From Sphaerulina vaccinii (Eukaryota; Ascomycota; Dothideomycetes; Mycosphaerellales; Mycosphaerellaceae), in NCBI GenBank assembly GCA_022570795.1, contig JAKUDP010000004.1, positions 1,860,001 through 1,924,000 of the forward strand: 64,000 bases of DNA, written 5' to 3'. Positions 34,102 to 43,589 of this stretch are shown one piece after another. The notes under the pieces are model-generated. The model was not told where the DNA came from and did no database searches. It saw only the letters and a program-made list of their open reading frames with translations. The translations under genes were made by a program, and so were the position numbers. How positions within the stretch are numbered: the stretch's first letter is position 1; each line of letters starts with the position of its first letter.

Positions 34102-35727
34102 GTGGTGATCTCTTATTGGATGAGAGGCTAGGATCTCTGAAGCCTTATGACTGTCAAATTGTGTGAGTCACTCGCAGAAGTTTGCAGAGTGCTGGATATG
34201 TGAGTCACTCGAATTTGGCAATATGGGCAAAAAGTTCTGAAATGCCAAGACTTAGGACTTTAGCCCACTACCTCGAGAAATCAGCGCAACAACACGTCCT
34301 CTGATGAGAGCATGCGATGCCTCTCACTTGATGACCTACTGGGGACTATTTTGAGCAACGATGATGTTGGTTTGGACACACGGGAGCGTGATGCGGTGAC
34401 GAGTCTACAATTGAACGATATGCGGTTCTAGAAATACACCGTTGGCTGAGCAACTCCTTCAGTCACCGAACAAAGTTGATGAGAAGTGACAGCCGTTGTC
34501 TTCTGACAAGCCGCCAAACACGTTCATGCAGTATGTACGTTGTTGCCGAGTCAAGCGCGTATTGCGACTGCACCGAGACGTTTGGCAGTCGGCACAGTCG
34601 CTGAGTGCCGGCAGCACCTCATCTCCAATCTGCATATAACGAATACTATACTAACAGTTCTATTGCTGCGATATAGGAGATAGGATACCTACAACTCTGC
34701 TGTCGGTGTCCGAGCACTCCGCAGTTGATTGGCCACCTTCTCAGCAAGAAGCTTCCAAAAGTGGAAATGATCGATACGATTCATGTTTCAGATCCACGAC
34801 TCGTCAAGCTTCAATACTGCCGTGTCTATAGGAGCTACGAGAGTACCGAGAGTACCGAGAGTACGTACCGCAACTATAGGCGGTTGAGACTGCCGGTACC
34901 ATATCGTCGGATGTCAGGAGTCTTGAGCTTCTCTTCTTGCCACACTTGGGCATCGCTCTTCGCTTGACCCTCTTCACGTTGATGGACTTCTGGATGAACT
35001 ATTTCCACACCAGTGCGACTTGTGGTACAGATGCCGACCTGCTGGCCTGCCTATTGTCACCTGGAACCACAAGTGCATCTGAACGTGCTGACCAGACTTA
35101 AATTTGGCATTATCGCGAGCACAAACGCACACTCTGTTCTTAGCTTTAGGCGACAAGTCTCGATGCAAGGAGTCACATATCAGAAGCTGCGACTGCGCAC
35201 CGCACTCTTCGGGACGCTTGGACTTGCGTGAATAGCTGCAAAGCAGATAAGCTCAGAGATGGTGCATGGTTGAAGCATGAAGATATACCTTCTTGGCGAT
35301 ATCTACGTTGCTTTGCCTCTTCTCTGCATACGTGCAATCTTACGACTGCAGCGAAGCTGACACGTATGTGAAGAGCTAAAGAAACTGCATGCCAGAATAG
35401 GGACATCGCTAGAAGCATGCAATTGTGGCCGGATATGCAGATGTATGGGAGCTGTCTAGTCTAGGAGACAGCAATCTACTACTATCGTGTACAGCCATAA
35501 ATGACTGCAATATAGCCACTAAGCACAAGCCAAGACAGGGAAAGTGGCAAGAGTGGCTCGGGCTGGACGACTCCAAAGTTCCAAACAAGAAGTGAAACAT
35601 GTCAAGCGTTGGGCTACACGTGGACGTGCAGATCCAGGGAACCGCCGATCAGTGGCGCTGCTGAGCAACAAACTACAAAAGTCCTACCTACAAGAACCTC
35701 ACTCACCTCGCCGTACACAATATACCA
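34102..35727. other. 1.6-kb gene-free stretch
   Basis: No gene is recognised. The part before 34130 is the 5' flank of the tRNA. A short tandem GAGTACC repeat (three units) lies near 34839-34864. The last part is the promoter of the hypothetical gene at 35728. Confidence 0.4.
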
Positions 35728-36213
35728 ATGACCTACACACTATTTCCTTCATCAGCAACGAGTAATACTTCAGCGTTTGATCTCGAATCAGCTTTACCAG
35801 AACACATTCTTTTACTCAAATCCACAAGTCCTTCGACATATACACCAACAATGACACTCCTTTATCGTCCAAGCACTTCTGGACACTGGCATGCTACTGC
35901 GGACGACGAAGAAACATATGAGACTGTCAGCGATTTACTGGGCGTGAGAATGCCTATGAAGGCAGAACATCAACATCAACAACAATTACCAAAGCCGATC
36001 ACGACAGTCGAGCTACAAGGACAAACATATCAAGTTCCAGATCCTCGAAATAAGCAGTTCTATCGGGATCTTACATACTTGAGCGACGATGAGATGATTA
36101 TGAAGTACAGGCTGGTTCCGTACATCAAGGAGAAGAAGGAGTATAAGAGAGCGTCGAAGAGGTTTTCGATGAGCAGCAAATCTAGTGGTGGATCGAGTTT
36201 GAGGTCGATGTAG
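35728..36213 (+). CDS. Hypothetical basic-tailed protein
   Basis: A single exon of 161 residues. The N-terminus is Ser/Thr-rich, followed by LYRPSTSGHWHATADDEETYETVSDLLG. A Gln/His stretch (AEHQHQQQLPKP) then leads to a short beta-type segment with TVELQGQTYQVPDPRNKQFY. The tail is helical and basic (DEMIMKYRLVPYIKEKKEYKRASKRF), then Ser-rich. No known domain is recognised. Codon use and an intact frame support a real gene, and the composition suggests a small intracellular protein. Confidence 0.55.
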   Translation: MTYTLFPSSATSNTSAFDLESALPEHILLLKSTSPSTYTPTMTLLYRPSTSGHWHATADDEETYETVSDLLGVRMPMKAEHQHQQQLPKPITTVELQGQTYQVPDPRNKQFYRDLTYLSDDEMIMKYRLVPYIKEKKEYKRASKRFSMSSKSSGGSSLRSM

Positions 36214-36776
36214 AATCGTCTTTCGGCATCATACTTCCTGGACACTCACTTGTAACAACAACACTGTTTTCAAACAAGCGCTGGACGCATACCTTCGCTC
36301 GAAAGATAGAGCAGACGTATATGGTTTCTAATATATCCGACAATGCCTGGAGCCTCGGAGACGACTTCGATTTTGTGGACGACCTGAACATGAAGAGCAT
36401 CTGGCATCGGTTGGCAGGCATCTGTAATAGTAGTGTAGTATGAGCATAAGAAGGTGTTTTGATTTGCTTGAGGTGGTTCAGGACGAGCCACTAACATTGT
36501 ACGAGTACGTCGACGTCAAAGATTTTGTAATATTAGAGCTTCGTTTTCAGTTCTTCGATCTTCGAGGTCGCAATGTATTAATAATGTCTTCCATCCACTC
36601 ATGGAGAGTCATCTACACACGTCCTTCGACTGCGACAAGTATATTCGAGAACACACTATCCAAGTTGAAGCTATCGTTCGATCGTATGTTCGTCAACACA
36701 TTGCGCTCCCTGGCGCCAACTCCTGATCAGAAACAGTCGCCATTGAATGAGGGTCACCTTAGACTACTTCACCTCC
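36214..36776. other. Intergenic region between convergent genes
   Basis: This probably contains the 3' ends of the flanking convergent genes. No gene is seen. Confidence 0.5.
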
Positions 36777-38354
36777 TCATCCATCACTCGCGAGAGGAGC
36801 GACCACATTCCTCTGCCACCACTCCTGCCAATCAACCACCTTCCGCTCTCTCCTCGCCTCCTCAGCAGCAAAGACAGCAGCATGAGACCTAATGATCTCC
36901 TCCATCGTACAGCCAAGATATTCGACCTGAGCCTTCTTAACACTCATCTTCCCACTCTTGCTCGCAGCAATAGCCTTAAGAAACTGCTGTGTCAAACCAT
37001 CGTCTCCTCCACCATGATGTGAGTTCTTCGGAACCTCGGGATTATAAACCTTTGTCGTGTCGTCGTTGAAATCGTGAATCGTGATGCTCTTACTATCATA
37101 TGATATCTCGCCAGATGTCCCATAGATCCGTCCCCTGCGTTCGCATTGTGCAAGACTTTGTGCGATCATGTGAAATGAAGCGGTCTTGGCTCCAGTGCCT
37201 GAAGGTAGCTCTTCCCATTCTAAGGTTACGTACTGGTCGTCGCAGACGTTGTTGTCACTTTCCCAGACGCATCTGCCATACCAGGATCTGCCTTCGATAT
37301 CGGGTAAAGGTGTTGTCTTCGCGTCGTAGTCTTCGGATAGAGTCTTGAGCAAAGCTTCTTTGGCTTGCTCTGACCCTTCTGTGGCGAGAATGTGCTCGGT
37401 CTCCGGATTTGCGATCTCTACAGGCCACTTCGCGTTGCCTTTCGCAAGATGCTTGTCGTGGTAGATACGAGTTGCGGAATACTTGCATGTGTTGCCGATG
37501 GGGCACGACACGCAATTAGTAGCATCGCCAGCTTCCTTTGGCTTCTGTGCACGTCTGTATTGCTTCAGTGAGCCACTTGAGCTGAGTCTAGCAGGGAGAT
37601 GAGCTTGCTCTTGACTGCCAGACAGCGGCGAGCAGAGCATCCAAAGAATGAAGTCGATATCGTGGCAACTTTTTGTCAGTAGACTTGGCGCGGTAGTAGA
37701 CTCCTTTCGCCAATGACCTCGTACGTAAGAGTGGCTGAAGTGCCACCAACCGACAGGTTCTGTGTGTTCAATAGACAGGATCTCGCCAATGACCTGCTTC
37801 TCGCGAACCAGATGACGAAGGAGCATGTTGTGAGGCGAGTACCGGAGGACATGGCCAATCGCGAAGATACGCTCGTTTGCAGATCGAATGGACTTCTCGA
37901 TACGCAAGCAGTCGGACAGTGTAGTTGCCAGTGGCTTTTCTGCCATTACGTGTAAGCTAAGCGGGGCAATTGCTGTGAGAACATCGATGTGATGCTCGTC
38001 GTGAACGCAAATGAAGACGCCGTCTACTCCTGGTGGTACAGGAACACCAGCAGACTCGTCCTTTCGTCGTTGCTGTTCATACTTGATATATTGCTTCCAG
38101 TCGCTGAATTCTTGCTCTGGTGCTGGCTCGCTGGAAGGCCAGATATATCGTGACCCGAGAAGTCTACGCTTGTAGTCAACAGGTTCAGCTACAGCAGCTA
38201 CGACTCCCAACCCTGAACGGACTGCTGCAGCGGCATAAGCATTGCCACGACTTCCAGCTCCGATGATGAGAAGTCTTGGTTTGGCTGTACCATCAGGAGA
38301 GGGTGTTACCGCGATACGCTCATCGTGGCCATCGTCTTTCATGAGAGGCGCCAT
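36777..38354 (-). CDS. Gfo/Idh/MocA-family NAD(P)-dependent oxidoreductase
   Basis: This is an intronless gene of 525 residues; I start at 38354 (MAPLMKDDGHDER) rather than 38528. The Rossmann fold is clear: LLIIGAGSRGNAYAAAA at about residue 27, then VVAAVAEP. The family signature appears as GVDGVFICVHDEHHIDVL and HVMAEKPLATT with the EKP Lys, followed by GHVLRYSPHN. LLTKSCHDIDFILWML carries the conserved His/Asp of the substrate site. A Cys-rich insert (CVSCPIGNTCKYSA) is notable and may bind a metal; this subgroup is longer than the usual ~370 residues. Substrate is probably a sugar or polyol; it cannot be named. Confidence 0.85.
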   Translation of the reverse strand: MAPLMKDDGHDERIAVTPSPDGTAKPRLLIIGAGSRGNAYAAAAVRSGLGVVAAVAEPVDYKRRLLGSRYIWPSSEPAPEQEFSDWKQYIKYEQQRRKDESAGVPVPPGVDGVFICVHDEHHIDVLTAIAPLSLHVMAEKPLATTLSDCLRIEKSIRSANERIFAIGHVLRYSPHNMLLRHLVREKQVIGEILSIEHTEPVGWWHFSHSYVRGHWRKESTTAPSLLTKSCHDIDFILWMLCSPLSGSQEQAHLPARLSSSGSLKQYRRAQKPKEAGDATNCVSCPIGNTCKYSATRIYHDKHLAKGNAKWPVEIANPETEHILATEGSEQAKEALLKTLSEDYDAKTTPLPDIEGRSWYGRCVWESDNNVCDDQYVTLEWEELPSGTGAKTASFHMIAQSLAQCERRGRIYGTSGEISYDSKSITIHDFNDDTTKVYNPEVPKNSHHGGGDDGLTQQFLKAIAASKSGKMSVKKAQVEYLGCTMEEIIRSHAAVFAAEEARRERKVVDWQEWWQRNVVAPLASDG

Positions 38355-38468
38355 TGTGATGTTGATGTTGTAGAGATGTTGGTTTCGATCACAAGAACGA
38401 ATGTAATCCAACGAATAGGTCAGCATTTCTTGCACGTGAGGATGCCTTACGAGGTGAGGCAGAAAGGC

Positions 38469-38510
38469 CAAAACGTCGCCGGACAGTACACACCCCATAG
38501 TACACATTCG
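38469..38510. repeat. Left arm of a ~41-bp inverted repeat
   Basis: Its reverse complement matches 38759-38799 with only a few differences, sharing CAAAACGTCGCCGGACAGTA and TAGTACACATTCG/CAGTACACATTCG. The arms are 248 bp apart. Confidence 0.75.
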
Positions 38511-38612
38511 CCTTATACAAACTGGCACAACACAACGTATAGAAACTATTCTATAGGGCCTTTAGGTCGCTATTAAGTCGAACAAGTCCGACGCTCCCCT
38601 CGACCTACTGAC

Positions 38613-38669
38613 CTACTAACCCTCTAACATCCTAACCCCAACCCTAACCCTTCCTAACTACCCTAACCT
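38613..38669. repeat. Degenerate telomere-like CCCTAA repeats
   Basis: Units such as CTAACCCT, CCTAACCCCAACCCTAACCC and CTACCCTAACC resemble the ascomycete telomere strand CCCTAA. The tract is about 57 bp, inside the spacer of the inverted repeat. Confidence 0.65.
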
Positions 38670-38758
38670 GCGAGGTGTTATAGAAAGTAAAGTGTCGCCA
38701 AGATGCGAAGCCAGTCTAAGATCTTCGCAGTATATGACTCAATCTCCACGCCAAAAAT

Positions 38759-38799
38759 CGAATGTGTACTGTGGGGGTGTACTGTCCGGCGACGTTTTG
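38759..38799. repeat. Right arm of the ~41-bp inverted repeat
   Basis: Mirror partner of 38469-38510. No coding frame is disturbed. The pair lies between the oxidoreductase and SDR genes, in their common upstream region. Confidence 0.75.
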
Positions 38800-38997
38800 C
38801 AGAAAGGCGCTTGGACAAAAACAGGTCATCACTTTGAGCTTCAAGACCTCGGTTCTCTGTCATTGCCGGCGACACGACGCGACTGTACCGAATGCAATAG
38901 AAATGTACCGTCGTAGGCTGGTGTTGTAAGTGCGCTCTTCTCACATCTCATTCCTTTCCAACTACATACTACTCATATCTCCATACCCACAGTCAAG

Positions 38998-39944
38998 ATG
39001 GTCAACTATCCAAAGGGCATGTTTGCCGGCCAGACTGCCATTATCACTGGGTCTGGTCAAGGAATTGGTGCTGAAGCTGCGAGACTCTTCGCCAATGAGG
39101 GAGCTAACGTTGTCGTCTCCGATATCGATGGCAGTGAGTAGGCAAGAGAGCAGAGAGCAGCAAGAGGAGACTGTACTGATCGGATCGTTCAGAGAAGGGA
39201 CAAGCAGTAGCCGATGAGATCAACAAGAATGGCGGCAAGGCCATCAACGTACCAGGCGACATCCTGAACGATCAATATATTAAGGACCTCGTGAAGAAGT
39301 CAGCGGAGTTCGGCGGTGGCAAGATCCACATCATTGTGAACAATGCTGGTTTCACCTGGGATGGTGTGATTCACAAGACGACCGACAAGCAATGGGATAC
39401 CATCGTCGCTCTACACGGCACAGCTCCTTTCAAGCTCATCCGAACAGCTGCACCATACTTTCGTGTCAAGGACGGTGAACCACGTAGTATTGTGAACATC
39501 TCCTCGACTTCTGGAGTTCACGGTAATGCTGGACAGGCCAACTACGCATTCGCAAAGGTGAGCAAACTATAGCAGTCCGTTCAAGACAGCTACTAACATC
39601 TACTCCAGGCCGGTGTAACAGGCCTCACCAAAGCAATCGCAAAGGAGTGGGGTCCATCATTCGGTGTTCGCTGCAACACAATCGCATTCGGTCACATCCA
39701 GACTCGTCTCACAGCAGCTAAAGAGGAAGGAGCATTCGTGACAACAGCAGATGGAGAGAAGATTGCTTTGGGTATACCACAAAAGCAGAAGGACAGCGCT
39801 GGGTCTGCTGCGTATGCGGATATCCCTCTGAGAAGACCGGGTACTGCTACTGAGGCTGCTGCGGCTGTTATGGCTGTTTGCAGTCCGCTATTCAGCTATG
39901 TATCTGGTCAGACGATTAGTGTTACTGGTGGACGTAACTGCTAG
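38998..39944 (+). CDS. Short-chain dehydrogenase/reductase (FabG-like)
   Basis: Three exons (38998-39133, 39193-39557, 39609-39944) give 278 residues in phase. Classical SDR motifs are present: TGSGQGIG cofactor loop at about residue 18, VVVSDIDG at the end of beta-2, NNAG, Ser in VNISSTSG and YAFAK with the catalytic Tyr and Lys. The acidic residue after beta-2 favours NAD(H), a rule of thumb only. The C-terminus SYVSGQTISVTGGRNC is the normal end of FabG-like ketoreductases. It is transcribed away from the Gfo/Idh/MocA gene, which could mean shared control. Substrate unknown. Confidence 0.9.
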
Positions 39945-40066
39945 ACAAAAAAACTGCCAGTATCTCAACTTCAGGTTGATCATTGGTCTTGTTCGCTTGG
40001 TCCGTATCGTGTATTGACACAAGGTAGAATCTGGTTTACAAGAAAGCGAGGCATATTGAAACAAAA

Positions 40067-40219
40067 GGCAAAACAATCGCCTAAGCAGGCGCTGTGACCA
40101 AGCTCAAATAACTCTTGGAAGTCTCTCAACTTCGAAATGGCGAATGCGGCTTCCTGCTTTCAAGCGTTAGCTATGCCAACGACTTACTGACTACCGCTAG
40201 ACCACGGACGACTGTTGAA
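40067..40219 (-). mobile_element. SINE-like tRNA-related repeat, copy 2
   Basis: The minus strand reads CAACAGTCGTCCG, A-box TGGTCTAGCGG, GTAAGTCGTTGGCATAGC, a weak B-box-like TTTCGAAGTT about 60 nt further, and ends GGCGATTGTTTTGCC. Size is ~153 bp. Confidence 0.65.
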
Positions 40220-40287
40220 AGTACAAGATTCGTCATAGTGTATAGACGCTCACACTACTGAGCGAGAGCACAAAAGCAAAAAGCAAA

Positions 40288-40442
40288 GGCAAAACAATCG
40301 CCTTGGCCACATTAATTGTCGACTATCTTGCCGCACCGGGAAGTCTGAAGGCTTCATACGGCGAAGTCATGCCTAAGTGTTCAGGCATCAGCTATGCCGA
40401 CGACCTACTGATCAGACCATTAGACCACGGACGACTGTTGAA
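40288..40442 (-). mobile_element. SINE-like tRNA-related repeat, copy 3
   Basis: It has the same head (CAACAGTCGTCCGTGGTCTA), shared GTCGTCGGCATAGCTGATGC core and the same end GGCGATTGTTTTGCC. Length is ~155 bp, in the same orientation as copy 2 and about 222 bp from it. Confidence 0.65.
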
Positions 40443-40536
40443 GTAAGTCAATCTACACTCACATATCAATCCTACCTTACCAGCTTTGAACATAAGCAAA
40501 AGACAAAGGTCGACTTAACAAGAGGCAAACAGAGAA

Positions 40537-40686
40537 GCAAAACAATCACCCTTTCCTCGGGCGGCAGACACGTTGCGGGTTCGCGAAAACAATCCCTTGT
40601 TGAGCGTCACGCAGTTTCCCTATGTCATACAACAGCTGTCCTGTCGACTTATTGACTGAGCCACGGAGGCTTGGACGACTGTTGAA
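40537..40686 (-). mobile_element. SINE-like tRNA-related repeat, copy 4
   Basis: It shares the CAACAGTCGTCC head and the GGTGATTGTTTTGC end. The A-box region is diverged (CCGTGGCTCAGT), so this is the oldest or a variant copy. Length is ~150 bp. Confidence 0.55.
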
Positions 40687-41152
40687 ATGGAAGGCAAAAG
40701 GGTTGTATCTGAACATTGCCTCGCGAAGCGCTCCCACGTGAAAGCTTAACATCACGAGCCTTCCTGAATAAAGAGCGACTAGTTGGAACCTTGCACGCAA
40801 CTCGCACCCATCACATGTCCCTCAGTCCAAGTCTCAGGCACCAGAAGACAAAGTCGCACAAGCTTCTGCCATTCACCAATGTGTTCTCGCTGACGGACTT
40901 CTGAACCACAAACCAGGTCGCACATAGCATAATGCATAGGATCCCATTGCTTTCCACATGCCATAATGTATGGACTGCAGAACTTCCATAGTAAATATAC
41001 CCTCGCCACTCCTTATTCTCCTTTCTTCCATAGTAACACCATCGATCTTCTCCCGTCCTCAATCGATCGATCAAGACCACTCTCGCAGATCCAAGAACTT
41101 ATAACACCTCCGTCACCCTCACCCTCATTGCTTCCACCACTTGATCCCCACC

Positions 41153-41419
41153 ATGTGTCTCATCTACAGAATCCACTGCCGAGCCTGCTCCAGCACCTCA
41201 CGAATCCAGACTCGCTGTCCCGACAACCCAGGACGAGGCTTCACCACCCGATGTCGAGCCCACGGAATACGCGATACAGGTCGCGCTCCAATTGCAGGAG
41301 CTTCTCACCGTCGAGACAGAATGGCGAGCAGTGATCGTACACAAGCGAGTTGTCCGGATTGTCATGAACCGATTTACCTCTGGGGTGTTGGGCGGGAGTT
41401 TCGCGAGTTGGGAATGTAA
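41153..41419 (+). CDS. Small Cys-rich protein, possible zinc binder
   Basis: A single exon of 88 residues starts at an ATG in good context (CCCACCATG). Cys pairs are regularly placed: MCLIYRIHCRAC at the start, TRCPDN, TTRCRAH, then SCPDCHEP near the end, which looks like a split zinc ribbon. A Ser/Arg-rich linker separates the two parts. I recall short proteins of this shape as conserved but uncharacterised in Dothideomycetes; no name is known to me. The minus-strand frames across it are less protein-like. Confidence 0.55.
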   Translation: MCLIYRIHCRACSSTSRIQTRCPDNPGRGFTTRCRAHGIRDTGRAPIAGASHRRDRMASSDRTQASCPDCHEPIYLWGVGREFRELGM

Positions 41420-41995
41420 GTCGTCTTCGGTTCTTGTGAGCGTGATTGTGTGGTATATGCTGACGCTGCTGTACAGGGGAGGACAACCGATCAGCAGGAG
41501 TAGCCATGGGAGGAAGGTGCATTGGCGATGAGGATGTGGCTGGTCGCTGGCGGTTATTTGCTTGTGATGCTGGGATTCGGTGCTTGGAGCTTTGTTAGCA
41601 TGAGTCTGTGTTAGTGCTTGTGAGGAAATTGGTCGGCTCTTGCGATACATTAGTATACAAATGGTACATCTTTTGGCTTTCTCTACTCGTACAACCAGCA
41701 GATGCAATACACGTCTGATGTGATCTCTGTCGTTTCATTTATTAATACACCACCGCGCCAATCTCAGGACGAGCGGCTCCGTCCGTGCAAGCAAGTAGAA
41801 CCCTAGTTAGAGCTGCTGTGAGTAATATTAAAGCAGAAGACCAGTGCACGCTTTTCGAGCCGATGGGACTTCCTTCATGCAGACAGAGTCTGCCTTCCTG
41901 CGCAAGATGGTTTCGAGTGCAGAGGTGGAGCTTCCAGGTGTTTATCCCTCATGCCACTTGTCCGGTCCAGATTTCTTTGCCACGTGGTTGGCTGT
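41420..41995. other. Intergenic region between convergent genes
   Basis: No gene is seen. It probably carries both 3' ends. Confidence 0.5.
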
Positions 41996-42587
41996 TTACA
42001 AGAAAGCGACAAGCGCGCCCATAGCGAGCGCACCACTTCCAACATAAGCAGAAGCAGCGGCACCAGTGTAGCTTGACGCTGCGACGGTCGATGTGGTCGA
42101 TGCCGAAGTGACAGTATGGGTGGCGTTCGTGCTAGTGGTTGGAGCCAGGGAATAGGAAGTAGCTGAAGTGGTTGGCAAGATGTAAGTTGTCGTTGTGTTG
42201 TCTGATGTGCTGAGGGTCGCAACAGAGAAGAAGCCATCACCGCCGCCTAGTAAATGTGTTAGCTAGACGAAAGTGGGATTGTCATGTAGGCGCAGTCGTA
42301 CATTTGTCCATAGGATAGCCAGAGCAAGGAGTGTTGCACTTCGAATTGTCCACTTTGTCACTTCCGGCAGGAAGCTCATCGCCGCAGAAGCACTCTTGGC
42401 CTGAGAGTCCCATGGCGGAGTTCCCACGATTCCTGCATGTGGCAGCGCAGTAACCAGTCGACTGGTATATGTAGGTTCCTTGGCTTTGCAGTGACCCTGC
42501 AGAGCTGTAGCAGCCGTCTTGTGTTACAGTCTGCGCCGCCACTGCGACGGCGCCGATGATAGATGATAGGATCGATAGTCTTGTCAT
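41996..42587 (-). CDS. WSC-domain, GPI-type cell-surface protein
   Basis: Exons 42587-42302 and 42246-41996 join in phase (T|GC giving Cys) over a 55-nt intron and yield 178 residues. There is a signal peptide (MTRLSILSSIIGAVAVAA), then one WSC domain at about 24-108. It includes GCYSSAGSL, TYIYQSTGYCAATC, GLSGQECFCGDELP, CNTPCSGYPMDKCGGDGFFSVATL; the split Cys completes the CGG motif. A Thr/Ser-rich stalk follows and the C-terminus SGALAMGALVAFL fits a GPI signal. WSC domains bind wall glycans or act in wall sensing. There is no cytosolic tail, so it is not a Wsc1-type sensor. Confidence 0.88.
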
Positions 42588-43589
42588 GTTTGCTGAGGAC
42601 GAAATTAGGAGTGTTCGTAGATGTTGTTGTTCAGCTTATTGTTGTTATTGTCTGAAGTCAAGTTGTGGCAAGAGAAACATCGAAAAGTCCCTGTTGATCT
42701 TGGAGAAGGATTCACCCTGCGTCATGAGCCAATGACAATCGTCGTACCTACCTTTTCGTGCGCGGAGGGAGCAGTTCAGTGTGCCGTCTCGCCGTTCTGG
42801 TTCTTGGTCAAGAGTGTTGAAGATGAACTCAAAGTCCCTCGACAGTAGTAATCATGCATATGGGTGCGACATGACCCATCCGACTCCTGTTTGCCATGGA
42901 CAGAGACCTGGCTGATCGGAAGCATCAGTCATCACTTCCTGCTCTTGCGAGCTGATCATGCAGCTTCTCGCGCATGCGCCGCTGATATCGTGATCATAGA
43001 AGTCTCGCCTTGAGAGATCAGAAAGTGTATGTACATGGAAAGAAGGAAGAGAGGGAGTGAAGTTCTAGATCTCAAGTCCAGATTGTGGCGCCACGCCATC
43101 GAAAGTCGCTGCGCGTTCGTCAAGCTTTGCCAACCCAGCAAGGAACAGTCTTGTTCATCGCCAAGTCAAGGACGTGTTGATGTTGATGGAGCAGCAACCC
43201 TCCTTCTCTTCTGTCATCATATCCATATCGAAACAATGTCGCCGAACTGTACAGAGATCCATGAACTGTGGCAGCCACGAGACAGGCCACGATGGAGCTA
43301 CGGCATCTCCGAAAACTCTGGCCGCCTCGCCTCCATCTTTCCATACGCAAGAACGGCACATGGACGAGCATAGTGCGCTTCTCGGCCGCGCATGATTTGC
43401 ATCTCTTCGAAATACATGTGGTAGGTTACTAAACGACAGAGAGAGCTCTTCTTTTTCCTCTTCTCGTAGCTCTTATCTGCGCCTCAACGATAAGCGAGCA
43501 CGCGAGCAGGACTCGATTATCGATATACATAATATACATGCTCCACCACAAGCACAAGCACACCTTCTGCTGGAGACCTTGCGCCAACG
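42588..43589. promoter_or_regulatory. Divergent upstream region
   Basis: This is the shared upstream region of the WSC gene (minus) and the Atg22-like gene (plus). Overlapping frames at 43029-43395 have no recognisable protein. Confidence 0.4.

Larger units (their letters stand above)
39945..41152. other. Repeat-rich intergenic region
   Basis: This contains three tandem SINE-like copies (listed separately), then about 450 bp of upstream sequence of the small Cys-rich gene. No other gene is recognised. Confidence 0.5.
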
